From the NCBI GenBank assembly GCA_964242215.1, contig CAXTCJ010000001.1, positions 62,001 through 126,000 of the forward strand: DNA of 64,000 bases, read 5' to 3'. This stretch comes from LMUY01 sp964242215 (GTDB lineage Bacteria > Pseudomonadota > Alphaproteobacteria > Acetobacterales > Acetobacteraceae). Shown here in pieces: positions 16,638-25,068 of the stretch. The translations under genes were made by a program, and so were the position numbers. Below the pieces are notes generated by a model. The model was not told where the DNA came from. It did not search any database and saw only the letters and a program-made list of their open reading frames with translations. Each line of letters opens with the position of its first letter. The first letter of the stretch is position 1.

Positions 16638-18461
16638 GTGACCTCCTGGCTCGACTACACGATCAATGGCCTGATCATCGGCAACATCTACGCCCTACTC
16701 GCGGTGGGGCTTGCCCTGATCTTCGGCGTCTCTCACCTCATCAATTTCGCCCACGGCTCGGTCTACGCAGTCGGAGCCTACGTAGGCTGGGCCTGCTTCA
16801 CCTACGGCCACCTGCCCTTACCGATCACCATCCTCGTCGTAACAGCCGTGTGCGCGGCCTTGGGAATCGCCATCGAGCGGCTCGGCCTGCGCCCGCTTGC
16901 CGGTGCCCCACGGATCGCACCACTGCTGGCGACGATCGGCATCAGCCTCGTGCTGGACCAATTGCTGCAGATCCTGTTCACCCCCGACCCGCGCGCCCTG
17001 CCCTCGCCGGTACCCAATTGGCGCATCCAGGTTGGCGGCGGCACGATCGGCGCGCTCGACTTGCTGATCGCGGCCATCGGGCTCACCAGCGCGGCCGTGC
17101 TGTATGGCTTTCTGCGCTTCACCAAACTCGGCTGGGCCGTGCGAGCCACCGCGCAAGACCGCGACGCCGCACGACAGATGGGGGTGGACACCGACGCGGT
17201 GAACCGGACCGTGTTCGCGATCGCCTCCGCCCTCGGCGGCGTATCCGGCCTGCTCGTGGGCATGTATTTCAACCACATCGACCCGGCCATGAGCTTCCAG
17301 GCGACGCTGAAGGGGGTCGTGGCGCAGGTCATCGGCGGCATGGGCAATGTGCCGGGCGCAATCGCCGGGTCACTGCTGCTCGGATTGACCGAGAGCTACG
17401 GCGTGGCGCTATTCGGATCCTCCTATCGCAATTTATTCTCGTTCGTGTTGCTGCTGCTGATCCTGGTGCTACGCCCGAACGGGCTGTTCGCCAGCGGCCG
17501 CTCCACCCCGCCCGAGCCGCTCACCGGCACATTCATCGCACCGAGCCGCACGCTGCGCGTCCCCCACTGGGCGGTTGTAGCCATGGTGATCGTTGCCGCC
17601 GTTCTGCCCTTCGTGCCCGGTATTCCCTATGTGTTACAAGTGCTAACCAATTCGTGGCTGGCTGCAATGCTGGCGATCAGCTTGACTTTGGTGGCCGGAA
17701 CGCTGGGACAGGTGTCGCTCGGGCACGCCGCGCTGCTGCTGATCGGTGCCTATGCCTCGGCGCTGCTGGCGTTGGACTCCGGCTGGCCAGTCTGGGCCAG
17801 CGTCCCCGCCGCGGGCGTGCTGACGGCACTGATCGGCACCGCCCTAGTGGCACCCGCGTTTCGGTTGCGCTCGCACTACGTGTCGATTGCAACACTCGGC
17901 ATCGGCGAGATCGTCGGGTTGGTGATCCTGAACTGGGAAAGCCTGACGCGCGGCCCGATGGGGGTCACGAACATTCCCCCACTTGCAATCGGATCGCTGG
18001 AGCTGGATAGCCCTCAGGCCGGCTACTGGGTGTGCCTCGCGGTGCTAGTGCTGCTCGCCCTGCTGCAATCACGTCTGCTGAGCTCGCACTTAGGCCGCAC
18101 CTTCCGCGCTATCCGCGACGATGATGTGGCGGCGCGCGCTTACGGGGTCAGCCTGGACCGCTACAAGGGCATTGGCTTCGCCTTTGCCGGGTTCGGCGCT
18201 GGTGTCAGCGGGGCGATCGCTGCGCACCAATATTCCTACATCAACAACGAGACCTTCACCTCGACGGTGTCGATCACCGCGCTAACGATGGTGATCTTGG
18301 GCGGTATGGGCAACGTGCTGGGCGCGATCCTCGGCGCGGTGGCGCTGACAGCACTGCCGGAAGTGTTTCGCGGCACGGCGGAGTATCGCATGCTGATCTA
18401 CGGCGCGGTGCTGTTGCTGCTGATCCGCTTCCGCCCGCAAGGCGTGTTGGGGACGGTATGA
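16638..18461 (+). CDS. Fused LivH-LivM branched-chain-type ABC permease (system 2)
   Basis: 607 residues from a GTG. Residues 1 to about 290 are LivH-like (GVSHLINFAHGSVYAVGAYVG). A short hydrophilic linker near 290-310 leads to a LivM-like half (LVAGTLGQVSLGHAALLLIGAYAS, and RTFRAIRDDDVAARAYGVSLDRYKG for the coupling helix). System 1 has the two permeases as separate genes, so the fusion distinguishes system 2. The ATG of the next gene (livG) overlaps its TGA. Fused LivHM proteins occur elsewhere, so this is natural and not a sequencing error: the frame stays open through the linker. Confidence 0.9.
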   Translation: MTSWLDYTINGLIIGNIYALLAVGLALIFGVSHLINFAHGSVYAVGAYVGWACFTYGHLPLPITILVVTAVCAALGIAIERLGLRPLAGAPRIAPLLATIGISLVLDQLLQILFTPDPRALPSPVPNWRIQVGGGTIGALDLLIAAIGLTSAAVLYGFLRFTKLGWAVRATAQDRDAARQMGVDTDAVNRTVFAIASALGGVSGLLVGMYFNHIDPAMSFQATLKGVVAQVIGGMGNVPGAIAGSLLLGLTESYGVALFGSSYRNLFSFVLLLLILVLRPNGLFASGRSTPPEPLTGTFIAPSRTLRVPHWAVVAMVIVAAVLPFVPGIPYVLQVLTNSWLAAMLAISLTLVAGTLGQVSLGHAALLLIGAYASALLALDSGWPVWASVPAAGVLTALIGTALVAPAFRLRSHYVSIATLGIGEIVGLVILNWESLTRGPMGVTNIPPLAIGSLELDSPQAGYWVCLAVLVLLALLQSRLLSSHLGRTFRAIRDDDVAARAYGVSLDRYKGIGFAFAGFGAGVSGAIAAHQYSYINNETFTSTVSITALTMVILGGMGNVLGAILGAVALTALPEVFRGTAEYRMLIYGAVLLLLIRFRPQGVLGTV

Positions 18462-19369
18462 CCCTGCTCCAAGCGACCGGAATCACCCGCAGCTTCGGCG
18501 GTGTGCACGCAGTGGCAGGCGTCGATCTCGCGCTGGACGAGGGCGAGTTCCTCTCCATCATCGGCCCGAACGGCGCGGGCAAGACGACGCTGTTCAACCT
18601 GCTCAGCGGGCACGATCGGCCGGATGGCGGCACGATCCTGTTCGACGGCACCGACATCACCGGCCGCGCCCCCGAACGTGTCGCCGCACTCGGACTCGCC
18701 CGCACGTTCCAGCACGGCCGCGTGTTCGGCAACTTGAGCGTGCGGGACAACGTGCTCGTCGGTGCACACCACCGGCTGCGCGCCGCCAAGCCCCGCGTGC
18801 CCGGAGTGGGCGCGCTGCTGGAATTGCTGATGGCGCTCATCCGTCCGCCCGCCGTCCAACGCGAAGAGCGCGCGCTGAACGCGGATGTGGAACGGATCAC
18901 CGCGCTGTTCGGCGACCGGCTGACACCGAGGCTGGAGCAGCCGGCCTATAGCCTGTCGTACGCCAATCGCCGCCGGGTCGAGATCACTCGCGCGCTCGCT
19001 TTGCACCCGCGTCTGCTGCTGCTGGACGAGCCTACCGCCGGCATGAACGAGAGCGAGACGGCGGAGATGACGACCATCATCGGCGGGTTGAAGGCGCAGG
19101 GCCACAGCATCCTGCTGATCGAGCACAAGTTGGATCTGGTGATGCGCCTGTCGGACCGCGTGATCGCCATGGATGACGGCAAGATCATCGCCGCCGGCAC
19201 GCCCGCCGCTGTCCGCAACGACCCGGCCGTGATCGAAGCCTATCTCGGCCGTCCTTCTTCTCCCTCTCCCCTTGAGGGGGAGGGCCGGGGTGAGGGATGT
19301 CATGCGCCCGCGCTTGAGTGTGTGGCTTACCCCTCCCCCAACCCCCTCCCTCAAGGGGAGGGGGTTTGA
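18458..19369 (+). CDS. Branched-chain-type ABC ATP-binding protein, LivG-like, with repeat-encoded C-terminal tail (system 2)
   Basis: 303 residues. Walker A GPNGAGKTT is followed by LSYANRRRVEITRAL (degenerate signature) and LLLLDEPTAGMNE. The usual LivG end (VIEAYLG) falls near residue 264. About 39 further residues are translated from a pair of family A repeats (SPSPLEGEGRGEG, then PSPNPLPQGEG) before the TGA. The ATPase core is complete, so the protein is probably active with a glycine/proline/glutamate-rich tail. The TGA overlaps the TTG start of livF. Confidence 0.9.
   Translation: MTLLQATGITRSFGGVHAVAGVDLALDEGEFLSIIGPNGAGKTTLFNLLSGHDRPDGGTILFDGTDITGRAPERVAALGLARTFQHGRVFGNLSVRDNVLVGAHHRLRAAKPRVPGVGALLELLMALIRPPAVQREERALNADVERITALFGDRLTPRLEQPAYSLSYANRRRVEITRALALHPRLLLLDEPTAGMNESETAEMTTIIGGLKAQGHSILLIEHKLDLVMRLSDRVIAMDDGKIIAAGTPAAVRNDPAVIEAYLGRPSSPSPLEGEGRGEGCHAPALECVAYPSPNPLPQGEGV
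19258..19364. repeat. Family A repeat pair, translated in frame within livG
   Basis: Two arms in inverted orientation (19258-19299 and 19330-19364) with about 30 bases between them. They form the 3' end of the livG reading frame. The second arm ends in AAGGGGAGGGGG directly before the livF TTG start, where it can serve as the ribosome-binding site. Confidence 0.88.
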
Positions 19370-20106
19370 AGAACGCACTGCTCAGCCTCGACGGCGTGGA
19401 CACCTTCTATGGCCCGGTCCAGGTGCATTTCGGCCTAACCCTGGCGGTGAGCGCCGGGCAGATCGTCTGCTTGCTGGGCGGCAATGCCAGCGGCAAGTCG
19501 ACGACGATGAAAGTCATCCTGGGTTTGCTGCGTCCCCGCGCCGGGCAGGTGCGGTTCGATGGCCAGGACATCACCGGGCTGCCAACGCCGCAAGTGATCC
19601 GCCGTGGCATCGGCAGCGTGCCCGAGGCGCGGCGGTTGTTCGGCGCGATGACGGTGCGGGAGAACCTGCTGATGGGTGCCTTCGCCCGCACCGACAAGAC
19701 GGAGATCGCGCGCGACCTGGACCGTATGCTCGAGCTGTTCCCCCGCGTGCGGCAGCGCCTGACCGCGCGCGCCGGAACGCTGTCCGGCGGTGAGCAACAG
19801 ATGGTGGCGATGGCGCGCGCGCTGATGGGCCGACCGCGCCTGTTGTGCATGGACGAGCCGACGATGGGGCTGTCGCCGTTATTCGTGGACCGGGTGCTGG
19901 AGTTGATCGCGACCGTGAACAAGGAAGGCGTGACGGTGTTCATGGTGGAACAGAATGCGAGCCTCGCCTTGCAGATCGCGCATTACGCCTACGTGTTGCA
20001 GACCGGGCGCATCATACTCGAAGGGCCGGCCTCCGAGCTCGTCCTCAACCCACGGATCCGCGACGCCTACCTGGGCGGACCCGGCGCGAAGGAGACCGCT
20101 GCGTGA
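19366..20106 (+). CDS. Branched-chain-type ABC ATP-binding protein, LivF-like (system 2)
   Basis: 246 residues. Walker A-like GGNASGKST, signature LSGGEQQMVAMARAL, Walker B LLCMDEPTMGLSP, ending IRDAYLGG as in LivF. The start is the TTG at 19366-19368, overlapping the livG TGA. Longer in-frame starts would only add repeat-encoded residues. The Shine-Dalgarno-like GGGGAGGGGG comes from the family A repeat. Its TGA overlaps the GTG of the following acyl-CoA-dehydrogenase-fold gene. Confidence 0.9.
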   Translation: MKNALLSLDGVDTFYGPVQVHFGLTLAVSAGQIVCLLGGNASGKSTTMKVILGLLRPRAGQVRFDGQDITGLPTPQVIRRGIGSVPEARRLFGAMTVRENLLMGAFARTDKTEIARDLDRMLELFPRVRQRLTARAGTLSGGEQQMVAMARALMGRPRLLCMDEPTMGLSPLFVDRVLELIATVNKEGVTVFMVEQNASLALQIAHYAYVLQTGRIILEGPASELVLNPRIRDAYLGGPGAKETAA

Positions 20107-21284
20107 CCCACATGCCGGGCCTGCTGGCCCCCACGGACCGCCAGGCCGAGATCATGTCCATGGCGGCCGGGCTGGCGGACCGGTTCAGCCCGCGCGCGGA
20201 TGAGGGCGGCTTTCCGCACGAGAACTATCCGGAGTTGCACGAAGCCGGGTACGACCGGCTCATGATCCCCGTCAGCTACGGCGGAGGCGGTGCGGACGTG
20301 TTCGAGATGGTGCTGGCCCAGGAAGTACTGGCGCGCGGCGATGCCTCGACCGCGCTCGTTACCGGCATGCTGATCAGCGTGTTAGGCAAAGCCTATGAAG
20401 GCCGGTCCTGGCCCGAAATCGTGCTGCAGGACGTATCCCGCCAGGTGGTGGACCATGGCGGCATGGTGAACAACTGCGTCACCGAGCCGGAATTGGGCTC
20501 GATCTCACGCGGCGGCGTGCCGTCGATGCGCGCGGAGCGGGTGGAGGGTGGCTGGAGATTGTACGGCCACAAGATCTTCGTCACCGGGGCGCCGGCGCTG
20601 AAATGGCTCGTCACCGCGGCCGTGCTGCCGCCGGACGAAGGCGCCCCGCAGGGCACACTGTGCAGCGCCATCGTGGCGGGCGGCTCGCCCGGCCTGCGGA
20701 TCGTGGACACATGGAGCGGCAGCCTGGCGTTGCGGGGCTGCGGCAACAGCGACGTGTTTTACGATGGCGTGTTCGTCCCCGAGGAACGCGTCGTCGAACG
20801 CGTGGTGATCGGGGCCGGTGGCCGCAATCGGCCCGGCACCAACGGCTGGGCGCTGCCGATTGCGGCGGTCTATCTTGGCGTGGGGCAGGCCGCGGTGGAT
20901 GCGGCATGCCACTATGCGCGGGAGCGTGTGCCGCCCTCGCTGGGGCGCCCGATCGCAGAGCAGCCGCACATCATCCAGTGGATCGGCGAGATGGATGCGA
21001 CCCTCGCGGGCGCCCGGGCCGTGCTGCATGAAACCGCGCGGGCCTGGGTGGACCACCCGGCGAAACGCGGCGAACTGGGGGCGCGGATCGGGATGGCAAA
21101 GTACCTTTGCACCAACGCGGCTTGCGAGGTGACGGAGAAGGCGTTGCGCGTTGCGGGCGGGTTCAGCTTGACGAAGGGGTTGCCGCTGGAACGGTATTTC
21201 AGGGACGCGCGGGGAGGATTGTTCCAGCCCCCGCAAGACGATCTGGCACTCGGGCAAATTGGTCGGGCCGCCCTAGCAAGATAA
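20103..21284 (+). CDS. Acyl-CoA dehydrogenase-fold flavoenzyme
   Basis: 393 residues from a GTG overlapping the livF stop, so it is co-expressed with importer system 2. It has the acyl-CoA dehydrogenase domain order: helical N-domain, middle beta-domain (NNCVTEPELGSISRGGVPS, then GGWRLYGHKIFVTGAP) and C-terminal helical domain (KALRVAGGFSLTKGLPLERYFRDARGG). The usual 'YEGT' segment with a C-terminal catalytic glutamate is replaced by LFQPPQDDLALGQIGR. It may therefore be a monooxygenase-like (SfnB/DszC-type) relative or use a glutamate elsewhere. Linkage to an importer suggests it acts on the imported compound or its CoA ester. Confidence 0.82.
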   Translation: MTHMPGLLAPTDRQAEIMSMAAGLADRFSPRADEGGFPHENYPELHEAGYDRLMIPVSYGGGGADVFEMVLAQEVLARGDASTALVTGMLISVLGKAYEGRSWPEIVLQDVSRQVVDHGGMVNNCVTEPELGSISRGGVPSMRAERVEGGWRLYGHKIFVTGAPALKWLVTAAVLPPDEGAPQGTLCSAIVAGGSPGLRIVDTWSGSLALRGCGNSDVFYDGVFVPEERVVERVVIGAGGRNRPGTNGWALPIAAVYLGVGQAAVDAACHYARERVPPSLGRPIAEQPHIIQWIGEMDATLAGARAVLHETARAWVDHPAKRGELGARIGMAKYLCTNAACEVTEKALRVAGGFSLTKGLPLERYFRDARGGLFQPPQDDLALGQIGRAALAR

Positions 21285-21290
21285 AGACAA

Positions 21291-21331
21291 CCTCCCTCTC
21301 CCCTTGTGGGAGAGGGCCGGGGTGAGGGGTG
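21291..21331. repeat. Family A dispersed repeat, single arm
   Basis: CCTCCCTCTCCCCTTGTGGG followed by AGAGGGCCGGGGTGAGGGG, 6 bases after the stop of the acyl-CoA-dehydrogenase-fold gene and before nadE. It may form the 3' hairpin of the system 2 operon. Confidence 0.85.
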
Positions 21332-21402
21332 GGACGGCAAGAATCTCCCCGCTTTGCGGGACAGGAAACGCCGGAGTATCGTGCCCAGATTAGGAGGCCA
21401 TC

Positions 21403-23436
21403 GTGGATTTCCGATCGATCTACCGGCACGGTTTCGCCCGCGTCGCCGCTTGCGTGCCCAACAGCGCGGTGGCCGACCCGGCGTCCAATGCCGCCGCCAT
21501 CCTGAGCATGGCACGCGAGTGCGACACCCGTGGCGTCGCCGTCGCGGTGTTTCCCGAGCTATGCGTGTCAGGCTACGCGATCGAGGATCTGCTGCAGCAG
21601 GACGTGCTGCTGAGCGCCGTCGAACAAGCACTTGCAGGCATCGCACAAGCATCCACCAACTTGCTGCCTATGCTGATCGTGGGCGCGCCGCTGGTGCATC
21701 GAGGCCGCTTGTTCAACACGGCCGTTGCCGTCCATCGCGGCCAAATCCTGGGTGTGGTGCCGAAGATCCACCTACCCAACTATCGCGAATTCTACGAACG
21801 CCGCCATTTTGTCTCCGGCGACGGCATCACCGGAGAGAGTATTCTGCTCGGCGGCAGCATCGTGCCATTCGGCACCGACCTGTTGTTCCAGGCCGAAGAC
21901 CTGCCGGATCTGACGGTGCATCTCGAGATCTGCGAAGACGTCTGGATCCCGATCCCGCCGAGTTCCGAGGCTGCGCTGGCCGGGGCCACCGTGCTGACCA
22001 ACCTGTCCGGCAGCCCGATCACGATCGGCCGCGCGGACGGGCGCAACCTGCTATGCCAGTCGCAATCGGCGCGATGCCTGGCGGCCTATGTCTATGCCGC
22101 GGCCGGCACGGGCGAGTCGACCACTGATCTGTCGTGGGATGGTCAGGCCACCATCCACGAGAACGGCGCGCTGCTGGCAGCCACCGAGCGGTTCTCGCAA
22201 TCCGCCGTGACCGCCGTGGCCGACATCGATTTGGGCATGCTGCGGCAGGAACGGCTGCGCATGGGCAGCTTCGACGACAATGCCCGACGCTCCGGTCGCA
22301 GCTTCCGCCGGGTGGGGTTCACGCTGGCCGCCCCGGACGCCGATATCGGTCTGCAACGCCGGGTCGAGCGGTTTCCGTTCGTTCCCTCCGACACCGCGCG
22401 GCTCGAGGCCGATTGCTACGAGGGCTACAACATCCAGGTATCCGGCCTGGTGCAGCGCCTGCGTGCGAGCGGGGTGCAGCGCGTCGTAATCGGCGTGTCG
22501 GGTGGGCTCGATTCCACCCACGCGCTGATCGTGGCGGCCAAGGCGATGGACCTGCTGGGCCGCAAGCGGGAGGACATTCTCGGCTACACCCTGCCCGGTT
22601 TCGCCACCAGTGACGCGACCAAGGCCAACGCCATCGCCCTGATGACCGCGCTCGGGATCAGCCACCACGAGTTGGACATCCGCCCGGCGGCGCGGCAGAT
22701 GCTGGGCGATCTGGGCCACCCGTTCGCGCGGGGCGAGCCGGTGTACGACATCACCTTCGAGAACGTGCAGGCGGGGCTGCGCACCGACTATCTGTTCCGC
22801 CTGGCCAACTACCAGGACGCGATCGTGCTCGGCACCGGCGACCTGTCGGAGTTGGCGCTTGGGTGGTGCACCTATGGCGTTGGCGACCAGATGTCGCACT
22901 ACAACGTCAATTCGGGTGTACCTAAGACGCTGATCCAGCATCTGATCCGCTGGGTGATCGCCTCGGGCCAGTTCTCGGCGGAGGCGAACACCGTGTTGCA
23001 GGCGATCCTCGGCACCGAGATCTCGCCGGAACTGGTGCCGGGAGACGCGCCGCAGAGCACGGAGGCGAAGATCGGTCCCTACGAGCTGCAGGACTTCACG
23101 CTGTTCCAGGTGCTGCGGTACGGGTTCACGCCGTCCAAGATCGCGTTCTTGGCCTGGCATGCCTGGCACGATGCGGCGCTCGGCGAGTGGCCCGGCAATT
23201 TCCCGGAGGATCGTAGGCGGGCCTACACGCTGGGCGAGGTGAAACATTGGCTTGCCGTGTTCCTGCAGCGCTTCTTCGCGTTCAGCCAATTCAAGCGCTC
23301 GGCCATGCCGAACGGCCCCAAGGTCAGCGCCGGCGGGTCGTTGTCACCGCGTGGCGACTGGCGAGCCCCGTCCGACGGCAATGCGCGGATCTGGCTTGCG
23401 GAGTTGGAGGCCAATGTGCCGGACGAAGCCGGCTAA
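21403..23436 (+). CDS. nadE: Glutamine-dependent NAD(+) synthetase
   Basis: 677 residues, the usual length of the two-domain enzyme (M. tuberculosis type). The N-terminal nitrilase-like glutaminase domain carries the catalytic triad Glu52 (FPELCVSG), Lys121 (VPKIHLPNY) and Cys177 (LEICEDVW). The C-terminal synthetase domain has the PP-loop SGGLDST near residue 366. It converts nicotinic acid adenine dinucleotide, ATP and glutamine to NAD. The GTG start is preceded by AGGAGG (21392-21397). It is monocistronic, following a family A repeat. Confidence 0.96.
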   Translation: MDFRSIYRHGFARVAACVPNSAVADPASNAAAILSMARECDTRGVAVAVFPELCVSGYAIEDLLQQDVLLSAVEQALAGIAQASTNLLPMLIVGAPLVHRGRLFNTAVAVHRGQILGVVPKIHLPNYREFYERRHFVSGDGITGESILLGGSIVPFGTDLLFQAEDLPDLTVHLEICEDVWIPIPPSSEAALAGATVLTNLSGSPITIGRADGRNLLCQSQSARCLAAYVYAAAGTGESTTDLSWDGQATIHENGALLAATERFSQSAVTAVADIDLGMLRQERLRMGSFDDNARRSGRSFRRVGFTLAAPDADIGLQRRVERFPFVPSDTARLEADCYEGYNIQVSGLVQRLRASGVQRVVIGVSGGLDSTHALIVAAKAMDLLGRKREDILGYTLPGFATSDATKANAIALMTALGISHHELDIRPAARQMLGDLGHPFARGEPVYDITFENVQAGLRTDYLFRLANYQDAIVLGTGDLSELALGWCTYGVGDQMSHYNVNSGVPKTLIQHLIRWVIASGQFSAEANTVLQAILGTEISPELVPGDAPQSTEAKIGPYELQDFTLFQVLRYGFTPSKIAFLAWHAWHDAALGEWPGNFPEDRRRAYTLGEVKHWLAVFLQRFFAFSQFKRSAMPNGPKVSAGGSLSPRGDWRAPSDGNARIWLAELEANVPDEAG

Positions 23437-23442
23437 CACTCG

Positions 23443-23578
23443 TCGAGTTGGGGGTTGACCCTGGTATTCACGGGGTTGGACTGGTGACGTCAGACGAGTG
23501 TCTGGCAACATCGCATGCAACACGGCCGGGCCGGTTTTTGTGGAGCGCCGTGGATACCAGGGCCAAGCCCTGGCATGA
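23443..23578. repeat. Family C MITE-like element, copy 2 (opposite orientation to copy 1)
   Basis: Right arm 23548-23578 differs by one base from the copy 1 right arm; the left arm 23443-23473 is degenerate (only TTGACCCTGGTAT is well kept). The core GTGACGTCAGACGAGTGTCT matches the reverse complement of the copy 1 core, so this copy is inverted. It fills the gap between convergent genes, 6 bases after nadE and 3 bases before the next stop codon. Confidence 0.88.
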
Positions 23579-23581
23579 CGG

Positions 23582-24589
23582 TTAGCGGCAGTCGGGCCTC
23601 GGTGCGACGGCGACTGGAAGCGCGCTTTTGCGCCATGCGTTGCGGCCTTCGATCAGTTGCCAGACCAGCAGCGCCGGGACGCCGATCACCAGGTCGCGCG
23701 CTCGCTTGATCAGCGATAGTGCCAGGGCGGCGTCGGGCGGAACGCCGAACAGACCGCCCAATAGCACCAGCGCGCCCTCCTGCACGCCGATGGCGTTCGG
23801 GACCATGAAGGCGACGCTGCGCATGCCGTATAGCAGGCTGTCGATGGTGATCGCGGCGAACAGGGGCACCGGCAGGCCCATGAAGGTCAGGGTCACCCAG
23901 GTCTCCACGCCGGCCAGCACCCAGGTGGTGAAATGCACCGAGGCGGCGAGCGCCAGCATGGCAGGGCGGCGGTGGATCTCGCGGATGCCGGCCTGCACGG
24001 CGCCCGCGTCGCCGATGTCGCGGCCTAGGAACTCGCGCCCGAGCCGCGCCCCGATGCGCTCCACGAACCCGGCGCCACGAGCCTGGATGGCGACGAACAC
24101 GCCGGCGGCACAGCTCATCGCCACCAACCCGATCAACACCGGGCCGGCAAATTCACTACCGGGTCGCAGCCGGTGCAGCAGCAGCAGGCCGAGCATGGTG
24201 TAGCCGAGTTGCGCCACCAGTTCGACCGTCACGTCTACCACGGTGGACGCGGCGGCGAACGCGCCTGGTACGCCGGTGACGGCCAACGCGCGGGCGCCCA
24301 GCACGTAGCCGCCGATCTGCGACAGCGGCAGCGCCTCGGAGGCGGAGTCGCGGATCAGCCGGCCCCACCAGAACAGCTTCAGCATGGCCCGTGCGTGGTC
24401 CTGCCCGAGCAGCCACCAGGCCGATCCCATGAACGCGATCAGCACCAGATGGATGGTGACGATCATCCCGAAACACGGCAGGCCGAGTATCGTCGCGCTG
24501 TGCCAGATCGCGCCGGCGCCGTATGACAGCACCAGCAGCGTCAACACCGCCAGGCCTGCGATTAGGCCGATGGCAGCCAGCCATTTCAA
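23582..24589 (-). CDS. Lysylphosphatidylglycerol-synthase-TM/HpnL-like integral membrane protein
   Basis: 335 residues with 7-8 hydrophobic segments. The block SEALPLSQIGGYVLGARAL (about residues 84-102) is the hallmark of the YbhN/AglD/HpnL family. VPNAIGVQEGALVLLGGLFG near the C-terminus is also conserved. Family members are flippase-like or hopanoid-associated transporters (HpnL). No hopanoid gene is nearby, so the HpnL assignment rests on sequence alone. The start is a TTG. It lies downstream of the small lipoprotein and fabD on the same strand. Confidence 0.72.
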   Translation of the reverse strand: MKWLAAIGLIAGLAVLTLLVLSYGAGAIWHSATILGLPCFGMIVTIHLVLIAFMGSAWWLLGQDHARAMLKLFWWGRLIRDSASEALPLSQIGGYVLGARALAVTGVPGAFAAASTVVDVTVELVAQLGYTMLGLLLLHRLRPGSEFAGPVLIGLVAMSCAAGVFVAIQARGAGFVERIGARLGREFLGRDIGDAGAVQAGIREIHRRPAMLALAASVHFTTWVLAGVETWVTLTFMGLPVPLFAAITIDSLLYGMRSVAFMVPNAIGVQEGALVLLGGLFGVPPDAALALSLIKRARDLVIGVPALLVWQLIEGRNAWRKSALPVAVAPRPDCR

Positions 24590-24656
24590 GCGGCGCGCAC
24601 CGAACTTCCGCGCTCGAAGCGTAGGGCAGGCCTACGCGCCGGAAGCAAGGGGCGCG

Positions 24657-25049
24657 CTAGTACCAGGGGCCGAACCCGCCCCAGGGGCCCCAGTCCCAGC
24701 CGTTGTTGAAGTTGATCTGTGCCGCCGTGAACTGCTCGTCCGCAATCGCCCGCTGCTGGCGGAGCAACTGATACTGAGCGAATTGCTGCTGTCCGCCAGC
24801 GTACAGGCAGTGGCAGACGACCGGATCCGGAAACAAATACGACACCCGATCGCCCTGGATCAATTGCGACAACCGGTTCGGCGGTAGCTTCGCCAGCATG
24901 TCCTGGCGCTGCGGCGTACTCGCCGGCAGAACACTGAAGCCAGCGGCAGACAATACGTTTTCACGGTCGGTGATGCCGTCGCGCTGCCAGGCGGCACATC
25001 CCCCGAGTGAGGCCGCGGCGATCAAAGCGATGGCGGTCAGTCGGGTCAT
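24657..25049 (-). CDS. Small lipoprotein of unknown function
   Basis: 130 residues. The N-terminus MTRLTAIALIAAASLGGCAAW has a lipoprotein signal with lipobox LGGC. The mature part contains PNRLSQLIQGDRVSYLFPDP with one further pair of cysteines (HCLY, VCHC) and ends in a Gly/Trp/Phe-rich tail (NNGWDWGPWGGFGPWY). No recognised domain. It starts 19 bases downstream of the fabD stop, so it probably shares its transcript. The tail resembles those of surface-exposed or self-associating proteins, but nothing firmer can be said. Confidence 0.7.
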   Translation of the reverse strand: MTRLTAIALIAAASLGGCAAWQRDGITDRENVLSAAGFSVLPASTPQRQDMLAKLPPNRLSQLIQGDRVSYLFPDPVVCHCLYAGGQQQFAQYQLLRQQRAIADEQFTAAQINFNNGWDWGPWGGFGPWY

Positions 25050-25068
25050 TACGCTGGTCCTCTGCGGG

